Positions 23,055 through 32,885 of a DNA stretch of 64,000 nucleotides are shown here, piece after piece. Numbering within the stretch: the stretch's first letter is position 1; each line of letters opens with the position of its first letter. The stretch covers positions 1 to 64,000 of the forward strand of contig JAGQDJ010000635.1 of NCBI GenBank assembly GCA_022885665.1. Reading direction: 5' to 3'. Below the pieces are notes generated by a model. The model did no database searches and was not told the origin of the DNA. It saw only the letters and a program-made list of their open reading frames with translations. Source of the stretch: Triops longicaudatus (Eukaryota > Arthropoda > Branchiopoda > Notostraca > Triopsidae). The translations under genes and the position numbers were made by a program.

Positions 23055-23724
23055 CTTAGGAGAAATATTTAAGTTTCTTTTCCTGTTATTTTTGCTTTAC
23101 TTACTTTTATGAAGTGATATTTCAACAGAACGGTTCAAATTTTACTTATGAAACACAGAAAACAAACACTTTCAATACTGAGAACCGTTTGTTGTGCATA
23201 TCAGAGACCGTCTGAAAGAAAATCATGATAATAAGCACGTTTGGAATTGGGTCCGCCTAATATAAGAAGCACGACTCCCAAAATATGCGAAGTCATCGCT
23301 AGCTTTTAGGCTTCTTGAGCTATAGGTCGCCTATCTTTCTTTCTTCTGTTTGTGTTATTGGTTTCAGCAGCTCGCGTCGAACGGCAATTTGGTTAGATTT
23401 AAGTAGAAATGGTTACGGTTTTGACTTCGTGTATGTACCCTATGTGGCACGGTAGAATTCTTTAGACTAAAGTTACCCCATGTCAAAACGTGTTGCTTTA
23501 TTACAAGTACACTATCTGACCCATATTGAATAATCACTTTCGTTCTACGTTTGAACACATTTTTGGTTATTTATAAAATACTCGTGTCTTAGTTAACGTG
23601 TTGTTTGAAACCTACCAATCTCGATTTTGCAATGCGTAATTCCCCGATTTTTCTTTCCAATCACTTATGTTTCCGTAACAGTACTGTATCTTGTAATGTA
23701 TTAGTTCTAAGGTTGGTATAAAGA
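23055..23724. other. Spacer, UGT-3 5' flank
   Basis: Upstream flank of UGT-3; the ORF at 23364-23558 (-) has no recognisable content. Nothing further supported. Confidence 0.45.
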
Positions 23725-23905
23725 TTTTGGGTACCACCCTTTTACAAGAAAATATTCTTTAAATCAAAAGTGATTTAAAAAATTCTCAAAACTTTGAGAA
23801 TTTTCTTATGTTTATGACGACCGTATTTTACTGAGTTTTCGATTTTTTGGCACGTTTGCGTTGCTTGGTATTGTTGGTACAAAACCGACGAAGATTTGAA
23901 AAGAT
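23725..23905 (-). pseudogene. Relic of a UGT last exon and 3' flank
   Basis: About 160 bp is highly similar to the UGT-4 3' end at 32795-32945. It starts at GGGTACCACC, runs through the downstream flank and covers the last codons. The minus frame reads RRFCTNNTKQRKRAKKSKTQ and then stop, matching the UGT-4 tail RFCTNTVMQRKPAKKSKTQ in frame, including the stop. Nothing of the upstream exons remains. It marks a duplication involving the UGT-4/A2M junction. Confidence 0.75.
23759..23804. repeat. Two abutting perfect palindromes
   Basis: TTAAATCA-AAAG-TGATTTAA (23759-23778) is followed without a gap by AAAATTCTCAAA-AC-TTTGAGAATTTT (23779-23804). The first is also present at the UGT-4 copy (near 32830-32849); the second is only here, having replaced GCGTCGAGAATTTC. 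Confidence 0.7.
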
Positions 23906-24600
23906 GTAACGGGCGTTTCGTTTTGAATGACCTTAAATATGCGTTGATTGCCTGCCACACGTGCAGCTACCGGCTAAAAAACTATGGTGAAATCGAACTG
24001 TAACGTTATAATTTATACATCAAAACACTTGACGTCATCATTTTCGCTAAAGTCTTTAAGAACAGCATAAAACCTCATAAAAACGAAATCCGACTGCAAG
24101 AAACATGGTGAATGTGGCAGGCATATTGCTCAGCGGCGTCGTACAAAATGCAGAATAAACAGCGTAAAACTGGAGCACTGGTGCTTTGTCAATAGCTCCA
24201 CCAACCGACTTTGGGCACATTTTAATTGTACAAGTGATCAAAATAGTTAATAATGGTTTACTTTCCTATACTTGTATAAAATGAAATAAAACATGTACGA
24301 AAGACCTTAGGGAGGCTCGCCAAACAGATTGATATCTGAGATGGCGCTTTCGGGTCTAAACCTTTCTTCCTCAACCTTTCATTGGTGTGACTAGAGCCGA
24401 TTTATTTCCCGAATCGCCACATGCCTCTGCGTCCCAACACGGCGCGGCCATAGCTGAGAACCGTACCAAAGGCGTAGCCGCTGTTGGGAAACCTTCATCT
24501 TCAATCTTCGGTTGATTTAACCGCGACGACAGCAACAAACATTTCAGCTGCCACACAAACGCTGTACTGCATCGTCCTTCTGGGTTGATTTCGCTGTAAT
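23906..24600. other. Spacer between UGT relic and A2M fragment
   Basis: Open minus frames at 24371-24556 and 24056-24241 have no recognisable domain. A possible acceptor (AAATTACAG) near 24594 could add a further exon to the A2M fragment upstream, followed by AATAAA (minus) near 24400. Not strong enough to call. Confidence 0.35.
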
Positions 24601-25173
24601 TTAAAAATGGTTAAAGAAAATTAGCCAATCACATCTAAAATCACTGTGCAGTTTACAAATATGTGTATTTTTTCCATAAATTATTTGGAATACAGCTTCG
24701 TACGAACCGCTTGTGAGGTCAGCGGGAATTTCCAGAGCGATGGGAATACACTTGTTGTAGTCATTTATTTCTGCAGACGAACCCATGAGAATTATTTCGT
24801 ATTATGGTTATATAAACTCCGTTAACTTACTTGGATCTATTCGGGTAGTGCCAGGATATCCGACGTAAATTTTGAACTTGTTATGGGCAATTCGGAAGAA
24901 TACTTTCCCGGCGCTTTGAACACCTTTTAAATGCAAGCTGTACGTTTCTACACTGCCGGCGAGTACTTGCTTTGGCCCGGTTATGAGGAAACCCCTACAA
25001 ACAGTATTAGCGTAATACGATACAGAAGAGTTACATTTAATATAAGCATATTTTACGCTTGGTTTTGCGACAGTTTGCGCTTACTTTGCATCATTGTCAG
25101 CCGCGCTCAAGCCATCGCTGAGGAACAAAGGAACTAGGCAACCCGCGACCCACCCTACTCGATCGGTCAGCAT
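24601..25173 (-). pseudogene. A2M-like N-terminal fragment (unit C)
   Basis: Three exons (25173-25085, 24994-24831, 24770-24601) copy exons 1-3 of the half-length A2M gene at 26706-30824: signal peptide (VAGCLVPLFLSDGLSAADN), first macroglobulin domain start (GFLITGPKQVLAGSVETYSL), and INDYNKCIPIALEI. Exon 2 is 164 nt in both. Homology stops after SYEAVFQI; the frame then runs into 18-20 unrelated codons and a stop, giving 140 residues. A TATA-like CTATAAG lies 54 bp upstream of the ATG, the same spacing as in the intact gene, so it may still be transcribed and encode a small secreted MG1 fragment. I call it a truncated duplicate; a short functional gene is possible. Confidence 0.65.
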
Positions 25174-26578
25174 GTTCAGTTCGCGCGACTTTTCGAACTA
25201 CGGTCTAACAGTTACGCAGCGAGGCTCTTATAGGGAAGCTCCCATAGTTTCAGCGCGTACGGCTGCAGTTTTGAGCAACAATTTAGAGTATAAAACCGGG
25301 TTAGTTCTTTAAGGTCAAATACCAAGAATTTGAGATAAAAGTTGCTTATATGCAAGCTGCGGCGTAACGTAAATTTCCAGACCCGGCTAAAACACATGTT
25401 CAGTAGGCTAAGCTTGTGGATTAGGCCTTGGTTACAGCAGGATTTCCTAGAAACGCCATGAGATGCAACAGTCAAATGTCAGATCTGCGTAAGAGATAAG
25501 CGTTGAATCTGTCTCTTTTTCTATCGACGTGAGGTTGATGACAAACCAAAAAAAAAAACGTCTTAGATAACTCCGTTTCAACATCATACCACAAGGATTT
25601 CAGAACTTTAAACTGAGTGCGACTATAAAAACGTACATAGGCTACGTTTGGCAGCCTGCAGCACAATTTGCCAGGAAAGCGGGGTGATACACAAGAGTAT
25701 AGAGGCGATACAGCGACAAAATGTCACATCGACAACTGATAAAATCTCGGACTCTTCTCTTTTTCTTACTGTGTGGAGGCATTGGGACCTCCGTTCAGCA
25801 TAACTTCTTATTACCAATGCAGCACTGACTTGAACGCAAGGAACAGGAAAACGTTATTTGGACTTGTTAACACGTAATGACAGGTAGCACCGAAATCAAG
25901 CTCAGTTGTTTTGTCATAACGAAGCAGCATGTACGGTTAATTTCTTTCTTTCTTATTTGCTTGTGTGTGTTTGTGCTATCGCATGATAGATGTCTCTGTA
26001 AATGTCACGTAACATATGCCCGACGTGATTAACGCAAGTACCACTTGTAAATCGCCACAGGAATCTAAAAGTTAGTTTTCAACAGGCGAAATTTCGTCTC
26101 ACTGTAAAAGTAGAGGAACGGGACAATTGGCACGTCGGACAATCCGTACACTAATCATGACTTATGATCTACGAGCGTTTTGGGAAATGGAAAAAATTAG
26201 ACACATTCCTAATACGAAGAAATTCACACGGGGAGAGTTTCATCAGAAAGGTGTACATTTTACGTGTAAAAAATACAATGCAATTAAATAAGAATTAAGT
26301 TTGTGTCTCTTGTTTGTTTGTAAGTTTGTTTCTTCTGTAAGCAATGGGTCTTAGTGTTTTCGTTGGCTCGCCTCAGTTAAGTTTCCGGAAATTGGGCTTA
26401 CAAGTTTTTTTGTGTATACAGCAAAATCAGCAGAATAACCTTCTGAAATCGATGACCTTTTGGAAATCAAAAGTAACGTTTCCGTACAGTTTCCCAAGCG
26501 TTTTTTCGACGGAAGAAAATGGAAATAATATTTGTTGAAACTGGATGTATTTCAAAAGTTAAAGGAAAAAGGATGATT
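25174..26578. other. Spacer, no gene seen
   Basis: Between the A2M fragment's promoter and the poly(A) site of the intact A2M gene. Short ORFs on both strands lack recognisable domains. Confidence 0.45.
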
Positions 26579-26584
26579 TTTATT
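26579..26584 (-). terminator. Poly(A) signal of half-length A2M gene
   Basis: AATAAA on the minus strand (TTTATT on +) about 120 nt past the early stop of the A2M gene. It supports a transcript that really ends there. Confidence 0.6.
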
Positions 26585-26705
26585 ATCGGAGCTTTTCCTT
26601 TCGAACATGACGGATTGTAATAAAACTGCTTAACAGAAACAATCGCATCACACAAAATCTTGCTAAACAGAACTAAGAAATCCGCGTGCCATTCTTCGGT
26701 GCATT

Positions 26706-29700
26706 TCAAGCAGCAGTAATCTTAGCTTCCGCGGACAATCCGAATCCAGTTGTCTCGGATATACACAAAGCTCGCCCTACCCAAGCAGTGGCTTTTTTCG
26801 GCAACTTTTCTTCGATGGTCAAGCTTCCATTCTCACTAAAACGGGAAATTCAAAGTTACTTAACGAAAAAATGACGAGTAATATTCCTGCTGAATTAAAC
26901 GAAAATCACAGCTTACTCGACAGTGCGCAAATCCCAGAGCAAAGTCTCGGGAAAGTAGACGTGCTCCTCTAGCAAAGGAGTTGCCGGTTCAGTTTCTTCG
27001 TTACCTGCGACTTCGGTTTCCCCCGCTTCAGTCCCCAAGTTTCGACGGAGAGGAACGCCGTATTGTACTCTGGACTCGAGCTCCGTGAAGTGAGAATAGC
27101 AAGGACGCGTTTCAAGCTTCAGGTTGGATATCACCATCAAACCAGCTCGCTAAGAAATATTCTTGAGAATTTCTTTTCAGCTTAAAGTTATCAATTTACG
27201 TCGAAAGCTTGGATGACATCCTCGTGAACTGAAGAGCTACCCCAAGTACCTTCGGGGTTTCCAGTGATGTTCGTCGCCTTCGTAACTTCGGGGTTGACTT
27301 TATGTTTTTTTTTTTTCAAAAGTAATATTAATTTAAATAAAAATTTCATCAATGATTTCCATTTCAGGGATGTCTCAGGTGTTAATGAAGGATTTCAGCA
27401 AATGTGCTTAAACATCAAGTATTAAAAAATTAACGTACCTTTCCCGCAGTAATTATAATCGATGGTGTGTTGGGTTGGGTTGAAAAAGGGTTCAATGACG
27501 AAAGCATCCATTTGTTCAAACAAACTCTTCTCTGTTAGTTGACTATTCGGTTTGACCAACGTGACGCTCTGATCCACCACGCTCAATCCACAAAGCGATC
27601 CGGGAGTACTTTGGACATTCAGCTTAGCCGCCGCCCCGGGGGCTGCAAGGTCGGGGCTCCATTGTAGAGCTACGGGGTTCGGGAAGCACTCCTTGACCTT
27701 AATCTCGGTCTGGGCTGCCACTACTTCGCCGTCCTCGCGCACGTAGTAAACCAAGATGGACGCTTTGGGGTAAAACGATGGCGTCACTTGGATCTCCAGC
27801 TCGATGCCGTTTAATTTGACAGGAGACCTTGAATTTCCCAACAAAACCGTCATACCAAGTTAACGATAAGAAACAAAAACTAATCTAACGAAAAATGTAA
27901 CCATGAAAAATAAAAAAAATACGAATACATAAAAAATAAAATAAATAAACAAGATAAATAAACAGATAAATGCATTATTTTTTAAAGGAAGTTGAATAAA
28001 GTAGCTATAACCACGAAAATGCGAAAACTAGAAATAGTACTTGAGGTTGAAGATTTCTTCGTCGAAAGATTTCTTGGGAAGATTGATGATTCCATGTAAT
28101 TCCTGATCAAAAGTCTGTACTTCGACCGCGGATTTGGCACCGTGCTCCAGTACGTCACCGCGACCGGTCACAATGTAGTGTAAATCGAGCTTTTCGCCAG
28201 CTTTTACGTTATTAAAATAGACTTTCAAAGCCAGTTTGCTGTCGCAGGACACTGGCTGCTCTGTAGCTGAAATAATGGTAGCGAAACTGCCGGACAGAGA
28301 ATGCGTTGCTTTGACGGTTGTCCACTGAGTCGACTTTGTATTTGTTTCCTTGTCGATATACGTAAACTGTTGTAAAGTTGAGAGGAGTATAACATTAACC
28401 AAATGCAACTACAATGAGACCATTCTCAAACACTTGCAGCGCAGAATTTCGTTACAAAAAAAACTTTTATAACGAATTGTCGGCTGTAATATTCGGGTTA
28501 AATAAACCCAATTATGCAAATATACTACAAAATAGTCCTATATAAAGACCTTCCGAATAAAAACATTATTACAAACAGCTTTCGCCTTCCCTTCAGGAGA
28601 CTTTAACGAGATTTTTACTTATAAATATTCTTAATTCTTGAAGAATGCCAAATTAAATTACCTGGAAAGTAAGTAGAACGGTGTCTGGATTCCGAGGCAC
28701 AACAGAATACTTAAATGTGCCTTTCTCATCAGTTAAAGTATCGTGACAAACAATGGCCCGAATATTGTAAACTTGAGTACGGGTCGCGTGGCCTACAATG
28801 GGAATACCTTCCTGGACGCAAATATGTACCTCGGCGTTAGCAAGCGCCTCCTCAGATTTAACTACGCGTCCCTAGAAAACGATGTTGTAACTTCAATAAA
28901 ACCAAATTCTGAGGATTTGTTCAAACAAATTTAGATTAAATATTTTAAAAATATGATTATATTTTAAATATATTATTAAACTGTATGCCATATAATATAC
29001 CACATACATGCCAGTTGATAATCTTATCATTTTTGTGTTCTCATTAGATATCTGTATAGTGGTATTCATTCTGTTTGTTATAGATTATTCTTCATACTTG
29101 GCCAACGTAGGGTAACCCAATTTGAAAAGAGTTCTCCGAGGAAATTCCAAAAGAAACGCCGGAATCTCCTTTTGGTGCTACGGACACTGTAATGCTTGCG
29201 TTTCGTTTCTCTTCGGTGCCGGCTTGGGTAACGTGTCCAGTAATCTGCTCAAAAATTAAAAAGACGCGATTGTGAGCAAAATCTAAATTTGTACACATAG
29301 TTATGAGTGTGCGAAAACGATTAATACAAAAACTGTTATCCGAACCTCGATACTGCTCCAGAGTTCACCCTCAGGAGCCAAACGCGACAATGGGAAGGGC
29401 AGGTGGAGACAACCGTCTTGGAGTTGCCCAGCGAGGGTCACTGGCTCTACATCAGCATCTGAAGTGATTGGGCCAAACCAAGCCCTTCGTGGTTGAAGTT
29501 TTCCTACTACGTCAACGGTACCTTGAACTGGTTCACCAGCTATGGATCTAATGATTGAAGAAGTTAGTAAAGCGAAACTTGAAATATGGTAGAATTGATC
29601 AGCACGTAATGAAAACGCTACAACAATTGACGATACAAAGGAAAGAAAACCTACTTAGCACAAACACTTAAGTCGAAAGTTTCTTCATGGCCCACGACGT

Positions 29701-30674
29701 TTTTAGGGGCGTCGATCTTTACTTCATAGGTGGGGAGAACGAAATTTTTCACTTCAAACTCTTTAGTTTGAGTTAGCCTGATGTCGGTTTCTACGTGAAT
29801 CTTCCAAACTCCCTAAGCGTTTCCGAGCGAATATTAGAACACTTTGGGTCTCCAGCAAATTTTAGAAATTCTTTGGGATACTAAACCTGAGTCGCTTCCG
29901 GGGACAATTGCAATTCCAGTTGTATCAAACCCAAGTTAGTAGTGATATTGGTCCATTCGAACACGACTTGTTCTTTGGGGTCCGTTACCCAAACTTTCTT
30001 TGGCTAATACACAAAAGATGATAATTATTTTTATTTTTTTACTTTTTCATGTGTTTATCTACTTTTAATTGTACATTAATTTTAGTTCATGTATTAATTT
30101 ACACGCATTAATGCGAAAAAGAAAAATTATATTTTACATTTATCTTGGTACTTACTGGTGTTAGAACCGGCTTGAGTACATGGGTCAGTGCTAAGGTGCG
30201 GAAGCGCACTAATTGGCCGGGAGTGTACCACTGTTTATCGGTTTGAATCAGGAGCAAGTTCCGGGGTACGGAACTTACAACGATTTCTTTCCTAGTATAG
30301 GTCGCCAAGGTTTCGCTAGCGTCGTCCCACCTTATAAGGAATACAGCTTCGTACTTACCGCTTGTGAGTTTAGCGTATATGTTCAGAGCGATGGGAATGC
30401 ATTTGTTGTAGTCATTTATTTCTGCAGACGAAACAGAGAGAATTACTACGTATTCTGGTTTCATAATCTCATGTTCACTCACTCGGGTCGATTCGGTGCA
30501 CGGGATAGCTTCCGTAATAGAGCCTGAACTTGTCACGGGCAATGCTAAAGTGAACTGTTCCTGCGCTTTGAATGCCTTTTAAATGCAAGCAGTACGTTTC
30601 TACACTGCCGGGGAGTACTTGCTTCGGACCTGTTACGAGGAAACCCCTACAAACGTATAACAGTTAAGCAATGC

Positions 30675-30709
<35 letters not shown>

Positions 30710-30824
30710 AGTCTTAAACTTTCTGTGCTTACTTGGAGACATTGTCCGCCGTGCTCAAACCGATGTTCAGGAACAAAGGGATTAGCAAAAGGCCCGCAAA
30801 CCACGGTAGTCGATATGTAAACAT
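26706..30824 (-). CDS. Half-length alpha-2-macroglobulin family protein
   Basis: Secreted A2M/TEP-type protein, cut short. Thirteen exons join with consistent phases: 30824-30733, 30646-30483, 30421-30156, 30003-29887, 29812-29655, 29547-29346, 29244-29098, 28871-28662, 28366-28041, 27827-27439, 27297-27200, 27149-26917, 26835-26706; 843 residues (typical A2M about 1450). Signal peptide, then macroglobulin domains with family landmarks: LIQTDKQWYTPGQLVRFR, KEFEVKNFVLPTYEVKI, GSLCGLSVVDQSVTLVKP, a bait-like acidic segment between KLETRPCYSHFTE and VYFPETLLWDLRTV, then ISETTGFGLSAEAKIT and stop. Everything after this is absent: CUB, the GCGEQ thioester domain and the receptor-binding domain. 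It therefore cannot form a thioester bond. The open frame over 13 exons and the AATAAA soon after the stop argue for a working gene, not decay. Confidence 0.85.
30678..30707. repeat. Poly(A) tract in A2M intron 1
   Basis: A run of about 30 A on the + strand (poly-T on the coding strand) within the first intron. It may serve as a long polypyrimidine-like stretch, or it could be a retrosequence tail. Length is prone to sequencing error. Confidence 0.8.
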
Positions 30825-30877
30825 TTTCTGTTCACCCAACTTCTCGAACTGCGGTTTAACAGGTTCGTGATGCATCA

Positions 30878-30883
30878 TTTATA
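30878..30883 (-). promoter_or_regulatory. TATA box of half-length A2M gene
   Basis: TATAAA on the minus strand, 54 bp upstream of the ATG. The same distance separates CTATAAG and ATG in the A2M fragment at 24601-25173, so the promoter was copied along with the coding region. Confidence 0.55.
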
Positions 30884-31355
30884 CAAGAGTTAACGTTGCG
30901 GCTACACGTGTTGCAACAGTGGAATCAGATTACAGCAGTGACAAAAAAATTAACCTGGCTTCGTTTTTTACGCCAAGAGGCCAAGTTTTTCAAAATAAAC
31001 TTGCTACCACCGGTTGATTTCATGAAACTTTCTCGGATTTGGCTGAGATGCATAGGACTACGCTTAAAGCCTATCTCTCGGCTACAGTATCATTTCCCAG
31101 AAGCGAATAGCGGTCCACCGGTCAAATGTCACACTGGTGACAGACAAGAGTCGAAACTTGCTTTCGTACCTCATGTAGCTTCCACAAGGACTCATAACAA
31201 CGAATTAGGTAACATCAGCGAGAGAAGCTATTCTCTTGCTAGTTTTTGCAATTATTACGTGCTATACCACACATAAAAAGTTTCAGACATTTCTATAAGA
31301 CTTGGCTTTGGTCTGCGTGCAAATAAACTTAAATGCTTTACGAGAATGCCTTATA
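30884..31355. other. Spacer upstream of the A2M gene
   Basis: Contains an open + frame (30896-31276, 126 codons) with no recognisable domain. It overlaps the A2M promoter region, so I do not call it. No other feature. Confidence 0.4.
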
Positions 31356-31361
31356 TTTATT
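31356..31361 (-). terminator. Poly(A) signal of A2M unit B
   Basis: AATAAA (minus) about 110-135 nt past the ends of the broken A2M copy, in a position comparable to the signal of the intact gene. Confidence 0.5.
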
Positions 31362-31467
31362 TTTCAACAATTTTCCATGAGGACGAAAAGATTAAGATAC
31401 AGTTGCCAAGTGGATGTTAAGGAACCTCACAGAAAAATTCGCAAAACTGAAGGACAATTCGTGTCTT

Positions 31468-32503
31468 TATTGCTTCGCAGGGGCAGTGATCTTAGCTTCC
31501 GTGGACATTCCGAATCCGGTTGTATTCTGGTATGACGTCATGTGCATTCGATATGCAAAAGGCTCGTCCTACCCACGAAGTGGCCTTGTTCGGTAACTTT
31601 TCTTCGACGGTGAAGCTTCCACTCTCACTAAACGCTACAAATCTGAAGTTACTTTACGCGCAAATTACGAGTAGTTTTTTTGTTGAATTTAACGGGAATC
31701 ACAACTTACTCGACAGTACGCAAATCCCAGAGCAAAGTCTCAGGGAAGTAGACGTGTTCTTCTACCGCGGGAATTGCTTGTGCAGGGTCTTCAGTAGATG
31801 TGACTTCAGTTTCTGGCGCTGGAGCAGGACTCTCGAAGTCCGGAATCGGTGGTGGCTTATCGCCAGGAATGCCATGAAGAACGGTGGGCTCATGCTCCGT
31901 AAAATAATAATAGCAAGGACGCGTTTCAAGTTTGAAGTTGGAAATGACCAACAAACCCGCTCGCTAAAAGAGAATAGAGTGTGAATTATCAGCCTTTGTT
32001 TAACAACTTAGTCAAAAGCTTCGACGACGTCTTCATGAATCGAAGCTTTGCTCCAAGTACCATTGATGTCTTCAGTTTTCTTGAATTCATTATTGACTTT
32101 CAGTGTGTACGGAGGCATTATAATAATAAATATAATAATAATATTTATAATGATAGTAATAAGTAGATAGTAATGGTAGTAATAATAGTTATACTAATAT
32201 ATAACAATAAAAATAGTAATAATAATAATAACAATAATTATAATAATACTAATAATAATAAGTGTAACAAAAATATTGTTTATAATGATAGTAGTAGTGA
32301 TAGTAGTAATTATAATAAATAATAATAATATTAAAAATAATAAGTATTAAAATAATTATATAATGATAATAATAGTAGTAGTAGTAGGTTGGTGGAACAA
32401 AACAAAACTCACGTAGAACAAAAGTCACTTCTTCACCCCATGTCACAAATTTGCCTTTCGATGAGGGGCCCCACAACACCTTTACTTTGGAGTCTGGCAT
32501 GGC
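31468..32503 (-). pseudogene. A2M-like 3' copy (unit B), disrupted
   Basis: Three exons match exons 11-13 of the intact gene: 32096-32011 (GTWSKASIHEDVVEAFD), 31963-31710 (GLLVISNFKLETRPCYYYF, longer proline/acid-rich bait, VYFPETLLWDLRTV) and 31627-31468. Two lesions are visible. The donor after EAFD reads GAC|TAAGTT where the intact copy has GAC|GTAAAT, so the G is lost and read-through hits an immediate stop. The last exon carries a 22-nt insertion (around GCACATGACGTCATACC) that shifts the frame. N-terminal exons are missing; instead a 91-nt exon-like piece (32503-32413, KVLWGPSSKGKFVTWGEEV) of unknown origin precedes it. Most likely a pseudogene, though the bait exon itself is open. Confidence 0.7.
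32110..32395. repeat. (AAT)n-rich low-complexity tract
   Basis: Nearly 290 bp of degenerate ATA/AAT/TAG triplets, lying in an intron-like position of A2M unit B. A decayed microsatellite. Confidence 0.9.
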
Positions 32504-32537
32504 CTGAGGGGAGGAGGATTTCATCAATTAGTTAGTA

Positions 32538-32849
32538 GTGCTAAAAATAGAGAAGTGTGAGGAGGATAAATACGCTCGCGTGTGCTACGTTCACTTTAGT
32601 ACAGCATCTCATGAAGAAAATATCTTGTTTCTCGAGAAATGCGTCGACAAGTACCCTAAAATCGTATACTTTCACGAGTTCTTTGCTGATGTGCACATTA
32701 ACCTGAAAAAGTACACTGAAGTCCTTGAAGTTGTTGAGAAAGCGTTGGAGAAGTTTCCTAGGAACTGCGAACTACTCTATGTCAAAGCTGAACTGGCGAG
32801 GGTACCACCTTTTTACAAGAAAATATTCTTTAAATCAAAAGTGATTTAA
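32538..32849 (+). other. TPR-coding fragment
   Basis: An open + frame of about 100 codons contains a textbook tetratricopeptide repeat: YPKIVYFHEFFADVHINLKK then YTEVLEVVEKALEKFPRN, with the usual A/L/Y/A/P spacing, followed by the start of another repeat (CELLYVKAEL). Possible exon limits are an AG near 32555 and GCGAGG|GTACC near 32801. No neighbouring TPR exons exist on this strand. It ends exactly where the duplicated UGT-4 3' flank begins, so it looks like a stray exon left at a rearrangement breakpoint. Confidence 0.55.
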
Positions 32850-32885
32850 GCGTCGAGAATTTCTTATATTTAGGACGAACGTATT

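Noticed and set aside
30896..31276. 126-codon + ORF
   Set aside because: Overlaps the A2M promoter region; unlike known proteins; no supporting signals.
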